In this document: positions 1-11,312 of the stretch, in pieces
How the letters are laid out: each line of letters opens with the position of its first letter
Numbering within the stretch: position 1 is the stretch's first letter
NCBI GenBank assembly: GCA_027579435.1
Contig: JANBPK010000920.1
Coordinates: 186,001 to 250,000 of the forward strand
Origin: Candolleomyces eurysporus
Lineage: Eukaryota; Basidiomycota; Agaricomycetes; Agaricales; Psathyrellaceae
DNA: 64,000 bases
Direction: 5' to 3'
The notes under the pieces: generated by a model
Seen by the model: the letters and a program-made list of their open reading frames with translations, nothing else
Told to the model about the DNA's origin: nothing
Database searches by the model: none
Program-made: the position numbers and the translations under genes

Positions 1-202
1 CCTCCCTCTGGCTTCCTATGTTCTCCCCAAAATCAGAAATCCCGTGTACATGTATTCGAAGATGATTATGTATCGCAAATTCAAACTTAGGAAGCTATTT
101 ACGCGCGAACACCGATCGCACAGCTGTGTTGACGAGGGACCTCGCTACATCCGACTCCGCTTCGGGACTGAGGGCAACTCTCCATCCTACATTGAGTCGA
201 AT

Positions 203-1741
203 TTAATCATACGTCTCCTCCCAAGCCCTCTGAGCTGTTTCAACCAGATCCGCCTCCGTAACCTGCTTCTCGAAAGGTATCCTGCCGCGATCTTAGCGTC
301 GATCTCGACACGCGAGTTGGGCGGGATGAGATAGTCTATATAAAACGTCACCGTGGTGGGCGTTCGAATCGGATCTACTCCACAACAAAGGAGCGAAAAG
401 AAAGCAAATCGCAGCGAAAGAAGAAGCGGAGTATGGTGATAATCAAAGCGGAATCAAAACAATGATCAATGACCAGGGATATCATACCGATGGAAAATAG
501 GAACCCACTAATCACGATGGCATCGTACTTCATATCACTCATGCCAACTATCTTATCGACCTTCCTGATGCCCAACTAGTGCAAAAGGTCAGGCATGAGC
601 GCCTGGAACCGTATGTCCTTCACACCAGCGATCATTTCGGTGGACTTGAAGTACTCATTTGCAGAATCACCGCTTCGTTTGCGCAGGTTGTATACGACGT
701 ATCTGTCAATCATTTATTTTCGAGTACATGCGGTGACAGGACGGAATAGAAGGAGAAGCATTAAAAACGTACTTGGTAACTCACCCAAAACCCTTCCCTC
801 CGACTTTCGGAAGTAGGCTACAACGCTGACGCTATCACGTTGAGCATGCGAGTACATTCTTCGAAGGCATATGTAAGATAGAGTTTTCAGGGACATATGT
901 AGGAACCAGAAACGTCGGAGCCGTTATCGAGAAAGAAGGGGAATACGAGTTGAGCAAACAGAAGCGGACGAGCGGGTGTACGCAGGAAACAGGCCTAAGA
1001 AGACATGTACTCATCCGAGTCGGCACGGTGGACACGCAATGTCAGCTTTTTGCTCTCATCCGACATGAATGCTGGGCTACCGACTGAACATGGCAGGACA
1101 ACGTCAGTTTACGACGGAACGCATGGACAGATACGATGGAGAGAGACATACAAATATAGATAGAGATGTGCTACCAATGGGAGGAACATGTTGATGTCGG
1201 GACCGGTGATGACCTCGGGGTACATTCCTCCTGCATCCTCAAACAATGCTCGTAGGAAAGCAGCCTCAGAGCTATAAACCAAGTTAAAATCACGTCGAAA
1301 ATTAAACGGAAGGAAAAATAACGTACATCCCAAACTGTTCCGCAACGCCAGCAAATACCAAACAGGGTCTACGGCTGCCTTGTGAACATTCACCCCCAAT
1401 TCACCTCTACACTAGGCAACTCCTCCGAGTTCTACTCCCATCCGGATTTGAGAGAGGTCGGCTCTTCAACACAATAGTCTCATCGGTAACAAGATCGCCA
1501 TTCCTCGCAGCTTCGTCTAACTCGCTCACTTTCGAATGTGCCTCGGTGATCGCAATGCTAGGCCTAACATCCAACCCAAGCTCCTTCATCTCTTTCCTAG
1601 ATACTGAGACTCTCGAGGTGGCCCCAAGGATCAAACGACACGATCTTACTCGGGTCAGCCCAGGAAGGGTTGAACGGTATGTGGACAGGCGGTTCAGTCT
1701 TGGTATAGCAGGGTTATGAGTCGGATCGCGTGCAGCGATCG
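203..1741 (-). pseudogene. URG1: Decayed URG1/URC1-type gene (GTP cyclohydrolase II-like, uracil catabolism)
   Basis: Reading the minus strand across several frames recovers a collinear series of blocks typical of the URG1/URC1 family: PSWADPSKIVSFDPWGHL near 1625-1700, RPSIAITEAH near 1550, KAAVDPVWYL near 1370, FEDAGGMYPEVIT near 1220, PPIG near 1170, LTLRVH near 1030, NGSDVSGS then YLTYAFEEC near 870-920, YVVYNLRKRSGDSANEYF near 650-700, MSDMKYDAIVISG near 530, VEIDAKIAAGYL near 290, and a C-terminus ending at a TAA at 203-205. The family belongs to the GTP cyclohydrolase II superfamily and acts in fungal uracil catabolism. The frame changes after DPWGHL, after VWYL, before PPIG and after AAGYL. 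An in-frame TAG replaces the expected Trp at 576-578, and another stop follows SYIC. Some breaks could be introns, but not all, so I call it a pseudogene. The N-terminal part upstream of 1741 was not recognised. Confidence 0.8.
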
Positions 1742-2301
1742 AGATGGCTCAGTAGATGGAGTATGAACCGGCGTTGAACCTCGCCGGACCTAGTCAAACA
1801 TGCCGGACTATCGAGCCCGAGATGACGTGCGAGATAGATACTATGTCAAAAAATGAATGAAGGCTATTATCAGCGGGGCGCAAGCCGAGCTCTCATATGC
1901 TCGCATTGACAACAGACGGAGTCGAACTTGGACGCCATTGCTAGCGCTTTGACATTGTTACCCGATGTTGGCCTCGAATATTTGGCTATGTTAGTCGACC
2001 TCTATTTACCTTCGTTGGACGTGAACCTGGTCGTGGAGTTCATGGTGGAAAAGCTGCTGGAGGTCCTGCGTATCCGAAGGCTGGGAGTGGCACTCGTAGT
2101 GACAATGGTGGAGCTCTTGCCAAGGAATCGAAGAGGGAACGAGGATGCAAGCGGGAGCCTAGAAGTTGGTGGCACCGGCTGTGTGCTCCTCTACCGGTCA
2201 AACTGGCTCTGACGCTGATAACAATGGTCCAAACAGGGTCATTGTGTCCTCTCAACTGCCACAATGACGGCTCGTCACCGATCAAAGCCACCACGGGGCC
2301 T
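1742..2301. other. Intergenic, no supported gene
   Basis: Short open frames exist on both strands, for example plus 1928-2212, but none shows a recognisable domain or splice pattern. It separates the URG1 relic from the F-box gene and probably holds the latter's promoter. Confidence 0.4.
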
Positions 2302-2310
2302 TATATAAAG
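2302..2310 (+). promoter_or_regulatory. TATA-like box of the F-box gene
   Basis: The sequence TATATAAAG lies about 80 bp upstream of the ATG at 2390, a sensible position for a core promoter of the following plus-strand gene. Confidence 0.45.
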
Positions 2311-2389
2311 GGAGTTGCGTTTCGCCCCGAACAACTCATCCTCGTCTGACACGTACGGCCCGTCCAAACCTCTACACGAGCTCGAGAAA

Positions 2390-3985
2390 ATGAATCTGAC
2401 GCCCAGTGCTCAGTGTCTGGCTCTGGAATCAGTCGACATCCTATACAACATCATACCTCGCATCTCTGATAGCACAGACGCTGTTTACGGCGCGTACAAA
2501 GATGGCCGTCAAAAGTGGCTCATCTCTGCATCTCAAGTGAACCAACTCTGGCGCATAGTCGCTCTCAGCCTCCCTGGTGCCTGGGCAGAGGTCCACGACC
2601 CCCGCGACCCCTCTCTGCGAAGATACTACGAAATTCTTCGCCGTGCTCGTCAACTTCCTCTCAGACTTACCGGTTTGGTGCCAGTAAAGAAAATCAAATT
2701 GATAGGCGAGATCAATGAGTGGAGTACCGATGTGCCCTCTACGACAGTCACTATGAGTACCGTTCAGTGGAGGCATTACCTTGGTCTGATGTCTCGCATC
2801 GAAGCAATTGATCTAACCTTTACCGGTACCAAAAGGCTTTTAGCTTCTCGCCTTGTCCGATTAGCTGATGCGCTCATGTCTCCCGCACCCTTGCTGGAAA
2901 GACTCTCGATCAGCATCCAATCCGACCAGCCTGCAATCTTTTTCCACGACGACTCAGGCAGGTCCAACGACGAAGATATTCTCTTTGGTTCCGAGTGGTT
3001 CACCGGAAATGCGCCTCGGCTTCGTCACTTGACAATGCGTAACATCTTTCTTGATGTCAGCCGAGAAACTTTGGCTTCTGGACTCATGGGCGGCTTCGAT
3101 AGCTTGATCTCTCTCGAGGTCGACTGCCCTGGAGGGATTACTTTCCCATTTTTTGATGCTTGGTGGATGTACCTGACCAGGTTCATGAAGTATAATCCTC
3201 ATTCAAGGCTTGAACACATCGACATTACCTATATTTATGGGTACATCAATCGTCACAAGGTCGTGGATGATTCCCGTTTTCCTGGGACGTTACCGCCCCG
3301 ACTCAAGTCATTCCGTCTGCGGGGAGATATCGAGCCATGCGTCTGGATGCTCGGCGACATCATTGAATATCCTCAAAACTGCGATATCGACCTCAAATTC
3401 AGGGCAGATATTTGGTCAACGTACTCCGAACCACTGCGCTCAGCGTATGAACATGTCCTAGGTGATTTGGTAGCCCATCTCTCGCGAATTTGGGCCAGCG
3501 ACGATTGCTCTGAGATATCAGTCGAGATTTCTCTGGAAAAATTTGTCCTCCAGTTGACGTCCGGCTCGGGGAGGCTGATATCCGTCATCGTATATCCCTT
3601 TCCCGATCCCGATTGTAAACCCAACTTGATTGTCCGTTTCTACAGCGATCTTCTTGGAAGTTTAGCCCGCTTGGAATCATTTCCGAACGGACTCACACCC
3701 GAGGCCTGGCTGAAGCTTTCTATACTCTGCGAACCGGATGGCATCAGTGCTCTGGCCGAGTCTCTTTTAGAATTCCTTCGTAGATTTTCAGCCCTGCGCA
3801 ATCTCCACCTGGTGCATTTCCCTCTCGACCTTTGGAGCGTCAAGAACTCTATCCTTCCCAGTCTCGCCCGCATTCGGTTGAACCATACTTTTCCCTACTC
3901 GCATGCCTTTCGCAACGCTGTGAATATGTTCATGGAGGAAAGGGCTCGCATAGGACAGAAAGTAGAGGTCATCGAGCTGGCGTAA
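2390..3985 (+). CDS. F-box-like protein, single exon, 531 aa
   Basis: An uninterrupted 531-codon frame. The N-terminal 70 residues carry an F-box-like helix pattern (LALESVDILYNIIPRIS, then LISASQVNQLWRIVALSLPGAW), followed by a long C-terminal part rich in Leu and Ile that resembles the diverged LRR-like regions of agaricomycete F-box proteins. Such proteins usually link substrates to SCF ubiquitin ligases through Skp1. The substrate is unknown. The open frame extends to 2315, but only through a TTG codon, so the first ATG at 2390 is taken as the start; it follows a TATA-like box. It is not closely related to the F-box family of the 30-64 kb array, whose F-box region reads PISLTHVCRRW. Confidence 0.75.
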   Translation: MNLTPSAQCLALESVDILYNIIPRISDSTDAVYGAYKDGRQKWLISASQVNQLWRIVALSLPGAWAEVHDPRDPSLRRYYEILRRARQLPLRLTGLVPVKKIKLIGEINEWSTDVPSTTVTMSTVQWRHYLGLMSRIEAIDLTFTGTKRLLASRLVRLADALMSPAPLLERLSISIQSDQPAIFFHDDSGRSNDEDILFGSEWFTGNAPRLRHLTMRNIFLDVSRETLASGLMGGFDSLISLEVDCPGGITFPFFDAWWMYLTRFMKYNPHSRLEHIDITYIYGYINRHKVVDDSRFPGTLPPRLKSFRLRGDIEPCVWMLGDIIEYPQNCDIDLKFRADIWSTYSEPLRSAYEHVLGDLVAHLSRIWASDDCSEISVEISLEKFVLQLTSGSGRLISVIVYPFPDPDCKPNLIVRFYSDLLGSLARLESFPNGLTPEAWLKLSILCEPDGISALAESLLEFLRRFSALRNLHLVHFPLDLWSVKNSILPSLARIRLNHTFPYSHAFRNAVNMFMEERARIGQKVEVIELA

Positions 3986-5654
3986 AAAGACGTTACGACT
4001 TCGAAAGTAATTCCTGTAGTTTCCTCTCAGCCTCAAAAGGTTCATCGACATGCTCGACAAGATGGACGTATACAATTAGACGGACCGGACTTCGTTAAGA
4101 AATTATGAAACCGATCCTCGGGGCCATTCAACAGAGTTGTCGATGGCAGTTCTGTTGAAGAGGACGAGATAAATACACGTTGAACTGAATAGTTTGCACA
4201 CGAGGGCCTTAATGAGATTTATGGTCATGTACTGTTTAGCGTCCAAACCTGACCCATGCCGATTCTTCCTGGTTCATGCGCTATGATATAAATTTCCTGA
4301 CAAAAGAGACGGTTCCAATATCGAACAACTCCTAGAAGCACTGAAAAACTACCGTATCCAGTCAGTGACTGGAGTCGAGGATGAAAAGTAATGACGAGAG
4401 TGGGACTTCACCCACGCAACATTACGTTATGCGAAACCTGTGTCCAACAGGTAAGCTTCGCAGCCCGAGTTGCACGCCTTAAGCGCTCGGCCATCTTGCC
4501 GCTCGCGCTTAACTCTTGGCCGTCGACTGAGACGCCATAGGGCTCTTTTGGACCTCGAACGAGTTGTGAAGAGCTCAAGCTACGCGAGTCCAAGACCAAG
4601 AGCTGTTTCAGAATTTTTGGCCTGCCGACATTGTGGCTATTACCAGATTCCAGAGAGTTCTTCTCTCGCCACTGGCCTTGGGCGCTAGTAAGTACACTGT
4701 CTCTTCCTAACATTCGGCATAATTTGCACCTCCCATGCCGTATGACAGTGGGGGGTAAATCGGAAGGTCCTTATAATGACCAGAGGCTCAGAATTTAGAA
4801 GGTTGAATCTATCATCCCATGAAAACTAGTTAGAGCCGCGTGGTCACTGGAAAGAACTCCATTGAACTCTTATCGACCGTCTGCCAATACGGTATCTTCA
4901 CAGCATAAAGTCAAGCCTGTGTAGGGGTTGTCTAGCAGGCCTGGAACTCACGCTTGTACTAGCACTGCGCACCAGCTCAGGTCGGTTTCGTTTTGAAGGA
5001 GAATGCCACCTCCCAGTTATAATCAACGTCGCTCAACCCAGGTCGCTCACATAAAAGATGCGCGGGCACTCAAGCGGAGGTGTTCTCTGAATTTCTTCCC
5101 AAAAGCGGACTCAGTGTTCCTGAGCGTGCAAAATAGCGGTAGCTTGGAGTACCTTCCGGGGTCGAGGTTGAAACACGACCCAATTCGTTTCTTGGATCAG
5201 TCTGAAGAGGACGAGGTCGTTTTGAATGAGGTGGCCGCATTGTGAGTTGCCCACTTGAGGGCAGCTCGACAGCATACCAAAAGATCCCCTTCTAGTTCGA
5301 TGAGTACCATAAAATTCATGGTCTTCTTTTATCAGAAAAGCAAGGGGTACATATCAAAAACTGGGCAGTGTGGTCGTTCCAGATTGTTCCGATATGTCAT
5401 CTTCCTAATCATCAGGTACCAACGAAGATGACTGACTCGCCGATGCGAGAATTGGGAGTAGCAACGGAAGTGCGTGCAGATTGAATGAAATGAGAGCCAT
5501 GCTACAACAGTAGAGATACAAGAGTAGTGATTTGCTGCATAAAAATATGATAGAGGTCTAGTATAGTGCACAGGGCCAAGAAAGCAATAGAATAACACGA
5601 CGTAAAGCCCAAAAAAGAGATGGGATAAAGGATATAGGAAAGGATAAGGGTGAA
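3986..5654. other. Gene-poor stretch between F-box gene and IDO-A
   Basis: No complete gene is supported. It contains a tRNA-like relic (4393-4500, minus). A basic 80-codon plus frame at 5003-5245 has no clear domain, and I would not annotate it as a gene. The 3' untranslated regions of both neighbours must lie at its edges. Confidence 0.4.
4393..4500 (-). pseudogene. tRNA-like relic (class II type box A)
   Basis: On the minus strand GGCAAGATGGCCGAGCGC resembles the 5' end and D-arm of a Leu/Ser tRNA. Downstream, GTGGG and CCCAC can form a T-stem around a 6-nt loop, and TCTCGTC can pair with the 5' end at six of seven positions. The spacing is about 108 nt, the T-loop lacks the standard TTCGA core, and no clean anticodon arm or variable loop forms. 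It is either a degenerate tRNA, an intron-containing tRNA that I cannot fold, or a SINE remnant. Confidence 0.3.
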
Positions 5655-7076
5655 TTAAGTAGAGCTTGGTATCATAGTCGCACCCGTTCTATTCCTGGTA
5701 TCTTTTAAGAATTTCACCAAATCCGTGNCCCCCAGTACCCTTCAGGGGCTCTCTANTCCTTTCCCGGTGGGGTCGGCTCGTGGCCGGAGTCAATCTCGGC
5801 GTCCTTCGCCGCCAGTGCCCTCGCAGCGCGTCTTGCGGGCCCAATAATGTAAAGCGTCGCGATAATCATGTGCGCATCCCTAAACTCCTTCAATGCCAGT
5901 ACCGCCTTGTTATAGGACTCCAGCAACTCCTTGTCCTGCGTGGAAACGACGAAAGGTCTGAGCGGGCGCGGGTTCGCCGAAAGATGCTTGAGGAAAAGAC
6001 GATGGTTCCTCGGCATGTAGGTCAACATGCGAGACATGAACGAGGGTTTATCAGGCGTCTTGGACTGATGGTCAACCCCCAAAAACACATCCAACACATG
6101 GACAATCGAGCTCTGTCCCGCACTCGGACCCGAAAGTTCCGTAGGCTCCACGAGGTCCTCCTCCTCCTTCACCCCCTCGAAAACCCACTTTCGCTTCTTC
6201 AGATCCGAGTCTTGTCCCCTAAACCAGGGCCGAACAAGGCTATAGTACCTCTCGGGATCGCACTGCTTCCGAACGTCGAGCAGAAGGGTCTTGAGTTCGT
6301 TGATGACACCGACCATGGTCTGAAGGTATCCCGAGATCCTACGGACGGCGATCTCATCACCGACAAACATCTCGTCCATAGTCTGGCGCATCAACTCGAG
6401 AGCTTCGACACCACGCAGCTCGATCCGTGCCGAGCAGAGATAGAACTCTTCTTCATCGACGAGACCCGAGAAGAGCGCCTGAGAACGAAGGTTGTCCAAT
6501 GCGGGCGCTTCCTCTCCCGCATCAGGCGTGATGGGTGGGCTTTTGAACTCCCAATTATAGAGAACGGTGTCGGAGAAGGTGAGGAGGGGTGGGATATCGA
6601 GTTGCTGAGACACGCGTAAGACAGGGATGGAGATCGAGCGCGGAATGAGGATGGGCGCGTCGGTAGGCAGAGTTTGCACGTAGAAATGTAATAGGAACGT
6701 CAAAACGAGGTGGGCTCGTCGGAGGAGGATCGGGCAAGAGGTCAACGCCGAGTTCACCGGCAGAACGGGCATCTGCGACGACGACAAAAATGGGGGTGTG
6801 AGACATGACGAACGAGGACGATTGTCAACAGCGTACCTTGCGCGCTTGGGCCCGCCAAGTCTCAGAGTTTGCAGCGTCCTCCGGCGTCAGACCAACCTGG
6901 TCCCCGCACTTGAGTTTCGCAGCGATAGCAAGGTCGAGCATGGACTCCCAGTCCTCCCACATCGCCGGAAGTCTCGGAATAGGAGGTTTCGGGGGCATGA
7001 AACCCGTCCGCGAGTCGACGTCAAAGACGTGACCTCCAACATTTCCCTCTGGCGAAAGCTGCGTTTCGATGGTCAT
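5655..7076 (-). CDS. IDO: Indoleamine 2,3-dioxygenase IDO-A, two exons, ~450 aa
   Basis: IDO is a heme enzyme that opens the indole ring of L-tryptophan to N-formylkynurenine, the first step of the kynurenine/NAD pathway. Exon 1 is 7076-6837 and exon 2 is 6769-5655, with a 67-nt intron (GTACGC..CAG). Family marks are DVDSRTGFMPP, the IPVLRVSQQLDIPPLLTFSD block, RPWFRG, LSGPSAGQSS, MPRNHRLFL, and FRDAHMIIATLYII carrying the expected proximal heme His. The C-terminal KGTGG.TDLVKFL signature appears only if the N at 5756 and the N at 5728 are dropped. With both removed the frame is intact to the TAA at 5655, giving about 450 aa. Read literally, a TAG at 5753 would cut off that tail. It is clearly diverged from IDO-B and IDO-C in this window. 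Confidence 0.88.
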
Positions 7077-8362
7077 GGCGGCGTGAGTCGAAGGTGTGGT
7101 GGTGGTGCAAAAAGTCTAGGTGGTGTAGGGCGAGGGCGAGGGCGTATATATATTTGAGTCTTGGTCCACTACGTGTGATTGTGTTCGTGCCGACAGGAAC
7201 GTCTTTTGGTTGAAGCGAGTTGCCTTCTGCAGAAGTGGATCAATGTCAGTATGATGCCGCGTTCCACTTCATGGAAANCCCCCCATCGGGTCTTACCCGT
7301 ACGCTTAGAAAATCGACCTCGCTACACCTTGGGGATGATATCACATCAGCAAAAGCCATCAGAACTAAAACAGAAAAGTGATAATTACTGATTACTGGAA
7401 CGGCTTGGAAACGGGCACGCGGTGCAAGCTCTCGGGAAGCTGGGGAATGATACTGGCCTCGAGGAAACTCAAGCGTGAGCCTTTGAGAGAGCGGTGAATC
7501 TCCTATGGACAGTCCGGGATGAAAGAAAGGGGCAGGGTGTGGTGTGGNAAAAAGACCAGTGACGACAGTCGCGGTCGGAATGGCACTGTCAAATCAAAAC
7601 GCTGATCACGATCCTTTTAAACAAAGGAAACTAGACAAGTATCAGAAGGTGGCAAGTACGGAGTCATGAAACGATATCTATTTTGCTCCTCATCGGAGCA
7701 AAGGGCGGGGGTGGACGGGACAGCTGAAAGCCCCACCCATGTGAATGGAGGTCTTGAGCGCTCTTGAGCGATCCAGCCTTGAGCTCTGAGGACAGCTTAA
7801 CTGCGACATGCGACGTAAATCGGGGTCTCCAAAACCAATGTGGCTCATTTCTAACGTCCACGGATGGTGTTAATATTATTACTCTCAGGGAACAAAAAAT
7901 ATTGCTGACGTACAGATGAGATTCAGCTACACGAACACCTGTTGGCGGGGAATAAGATAACGGCATTGCGAATCCTTCGGAGGGATAGACGGCTGGGGCG
8001 GTGGGTCTCGTGAACGTAACCTTTGCTTGGATTCGGAATTCGACACGGAGTTTGCAGAGAAGTTGTTCCAAGTGGGTGGGAAGAGAGCTTGAAACGCGAC
8101 TTCATTCTTGAGTTGCACTTAAATATGGTACATCGGGCGATAGGGCATTCATGACGCAATTAAGAAGAGAACGTAATCTGGTGTGTAGGGGATCTTCTGA
8201 ATCTTCAGAATGTACGTTGGCTTCCTTGAGATTCATACCCAGTATAGAAAGAAACTTTAAGCTCGAACATTGCACGGGAAAAATGAGAATCGGGTATGGA
8301 CACGATTACGCCGCTGCGAATTGCAACCTGGATGAGTATCAAATTGGCGAATATGATGAACA
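7077..8362. other. Intergenic between IDO-A and YPI1
   Basis: It holds the IDO-A promoter side (7077-7200) and the region downstream of YPI1. A 135-codon minus frame at 7664-8071 lacks an ATG at its start and has no recognisable motif. Ns occur at 7278 and 7548. Confidence 0.4.
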
Positions 8363-9025
8363 TCACGCACCACCCTTTCGTTTCCCCNTTTTTTTTCGAC
8401 CCAGGCATACGCTCGTACGCATTTGGCTCGTCGTCGTCAGACAGTTCATGGACTTTACTTGGGCCTGATGTGGGTCGTTGCTGGGAGCTCGATGCACCAT
8501 CTCCGCCGCTATGTTGATGCGTGTCATGGTCATGACCATCGCACGAATCCACGTCCGAGTCCGAGTCCGACTCTTCAGACGAGGACTCGTCAAATCTCCG
8601 GGCTTTGTGGAATATGCAGCAAACTGCCCCACAAATCAAGGGTGCACAATTTAGAACAGCGATGTCGCGAGAAACGTTCGTCAGGGTGTCAAAGTCAATT
8701 CAATAGAAGGACCAGGGTGGTGATAGAGAATGTCAGACTGTATACACAGAATATAAAGAGCCCTCAACGCACTCTTTGATTTTTTCTTGCCGCAACCCTC
8801 GTTGTCGATCACGCCTTCGTCCCAAGCTACACGGGGTCGATTTCTCCTTGCTGGTCCGGCTCTCAGGCTGAGGGTCCCCACAATGTCTCCCTCATTTGAT
8901 CCAGAGCCTCCTTGGCTGTCATCGCCCTCTTCTTGTGTGGGGTCTTGGGTGATTGTAATCGTCCGAGAGCCATCTCCTGGTGCAGATGTCGACGGTCGCG
9001 GTGAAGTTGCTGTGTACTGCGGCAT
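8363..9025 (-). CDS. YPI1: YPI1/PPP1R11-type inhibitor of protein phosphatase 1, two exons, 170 aa
   Basis: A small acidic and basic regulator that binds and controls PP1 (Glc7), normally nuclear. Exon 1 is 9025-8773 and exon 2 is 8623-8363; the 149-nt intron (GTGCGT..GCAG) joins KKSK to ICCIFHKARRFDESSS. Family features are SRTITITQ near the N-terminus, LSLRAG, the RVAW PP1-docking (RVxF) motif, VIDNEGCGKKKSKICCIFHK, an acidic Ser/Asp run, a His-rich stretch, NAYERMPG and a Lys-rich end. The N at 8388 sits in an A8 run (minus strand); dropping it gives the basic tail GKRKGGA and a stop at 8363. Keeping it would extend the frame into an implausible hydrophobic tail. This is the most conserved housekeeping gene of the window. 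Confidence 0.9.
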
Positions 9026-11312
9026 GGCTGATGCTGCTGAGTCTTGGAGACCATGGAGTTAGCATACGCATCCCCTTCATTCAATACCAAATCCTTACCT
9101 CGGTGGTTGATGTTCAAGGCGAGGAGGAGAAGAAGCCAGTCGGGGCAGGAGGAACGGTGCTCGGATTTGGCCGGTCCATTAGTCAGCCAGGGCCAGCTTT
9201 GATGCGCCAGGCCCTGTGAGGCGCATCAATTGCATCCGCGTCTTCTCCCGCCCATTTTCGAGAAAGGTGGAGAACATTCATGCATTGACATCGAATTTCT
9301 ATGAATTAGGCTGGCTCTCGAGCTAAGCGACGTCAGCTTCGTAGATCCAGGCACTCGCTTTAGCCTTCAAAGTTTCCCTGTGAAACCTCGAAGTGGGCAT
9401 TCCCCGGCGCCGTGCTCGTGCAGTTAATCGATGGCCTTTTTCCACGCATGCATTGGAACTTCCTGAAGATAGAGTCATAAGTACCTCCCAGCAGTGTAGC
9501 CAGGTCAGGCTCCTGGGCTTTACGAGACGAGGGGAGCTAACTAAGGAGTCGCGCCGCAAGACTTTCGGGAACGTCGGATCTTTGATACATACTTTGAATC
9601 ACTTGCTCGCCCATCGTAGCCTGAAAATATGCTAGTGATGATGTACAGTCTCCAGAGCTTAAGAGATGGCTCTGCCGAAGCTCCGAATAAGCACGAGGAA
9701 ATGAGCAATCGTGCATAGCATCTTCAACAGCTTGCCTTGGATCTGAGGCTGTCCGAATCGAGCGCCCGGTACCAATCGATAATTGCAGCGCCGGGATATG
9801 ACGTCACTCATCTAGGCCTCCTAGTCCCCAGCACAGCGTGAGCGATAACGCTTTGAGGCGAGACCGAAGACAGCTCTCGTACCCCTAAAGCTATGGATCC
9901 GTGACGATTGCTTGAAGGAGTCATGCGAGCTTCGAATTCCGAAAATACGACATAGCTGTGAACCCCATGGTCAAAGCTTAAGCTCAAAGCCATACACTTT
10001 TACAGCTCTCTCGTAACTTCTTCTCTTCATGCTTAGACTACATATTCGTCACTACAAATCTCGGAGGACAGTCGGAACCATAGGCGCCCAGGTCAAGCAG
10101 GAGCAGCAACGGCTCCTCACCATGTCCAATTCCGGAAACTACAAACTAGCACCCGCCTTCGTCCAACCTCCTCCCCACATTCTGCATAACCCATCGACGG
10201 ATCATACGTCGACAGTAAATGTCTACCATTATCGCTAATCTGCAATGCAAATCTACCCATCTACAATTATCTACTAGAAGAAGTAAGCCGACGGCCAAAT
10301 TTACGCCGAAGTAGGTACTGCTCCCGACGCCTCTCTCCATTTTCGGACCTTGCAACGTCGTCGGTTTCCCTGTCTTGCCCTCCATAAATTCCGACTCCAT
10401 AAATACCAGAATTTAGTATGGAAATATGACGTCTACCGTGAGAGGCAGAAAATTTACCGTAACTCTTCGCGAAAATGGACGGGCTTGGTGGGTAACTCTG
10501 GGGGCGGCGGATCTCCAGAATAGCAACCAGCGCAACTTGTCCGACGGCGGATCCTGCTTCTGTCGGTAGGATTCAGCCTGCGAGTCGCACATAGCCTGCA
10601 GAAGTCCCTAGAAGCCCGCACAGTAAATTTCTTCTTCCATTCCTCCTCATCATTTTCCCATCTCGATTCGTCGGTTTTATCCCTTCCTTCTCGCGTTAAT
10701 TTCCTAGGCTCACACGAATCACACTGATAGTTGGTTTGCTTTGAATGTAATATTTTGTATTCCAATAATTCGATAACGATATCGATAATTATACTAGTAA
10801 TGTGATGATGCGTGCGTATAATACTAAGCAATGTATGCAGTAAAGCGTGATGGCTACTCAAAGCAAAAGAAGAAAAAAAGGCGATCTATGGATCGATGAA
10901 GAGCGAATAGGGATGGTGCAAGCACCTGGTAGAAGAACGAAGAATGAATATCGAATGAGAAAATGCAGAGCGAAAGAATTGATGAATGCAGTTGAATGAT
11001 GTTGCAGTGTTGGTACAATTGATTGCAGTTGGGTATGATTGAAGGTATGCGAAGGTGGCCACAGCGGTCGACGGCGCAGCGGGTATGCTGTTGTGGGGGT
11101 TGTACAGATGAAAGCGTGAATGTCGAACATAACGAATATCGTGCGGGGCATATAGAGCGCTCGGCCAATATTAATGTGGGGTGATGTCATCGCCTCGATT
11201 GATTGGTACGAGAGGCGGCAGAGGCGTCGAGGGGTTCGTAATAGAATGATGCTGAGAATGGCGATGTAGATGAGGACGAAACAGGGGGAAAGATAGGAGA
11301 CGCTGCTTGAGT
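9026..11312. other. Gene-poor stretch between YPI1 and the MYND gene
   Basis: No complete gene is supported. One open frame with coding-like composition is listed separately (9537-9803, minus). The rest shows short overlapping frames on both strands and AT-rich sequence around 10740-10830. Confidence 0.4.
9537..9803 (-). other. Unassigned open frame, possible exon of a spliced gene
   Basis: An 89-codon minus frame starting after a stop at 9804-9806 reads IPALQLSIGTGRS near its beginning and ends with RLLS. It has no obvious ATG, so it could be an internal exon. The LSIGTG string resembles a motif of patatin-like phospholipases, but I see no GxSxG or other catalytic part nearby, so that identity is only a weak hint. 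Confidence 0.25.

Noticed and set aside
2315..2389. Longer N-terminus for the first F-box gene
   Set aside because: The extension starts at TTG and overlaps the region just after a TATA-like box; the first ATG at 2390 is the better start for a eukaryotic gene.
5753..5755. Stop codon truncating IDO-A before its KGTGG tail
   Set aside because: It depends on counting the N at 5756 as a base. Without that N and the one at 5728 the conserved C-terminus continues in frame.
5780..6619. 279-codon plus frame antisense to IDO-A
   Set aside because: It is the mirror of a high-GC coding exon. No motif is present, and the minus strand gives a clear IDO protein.
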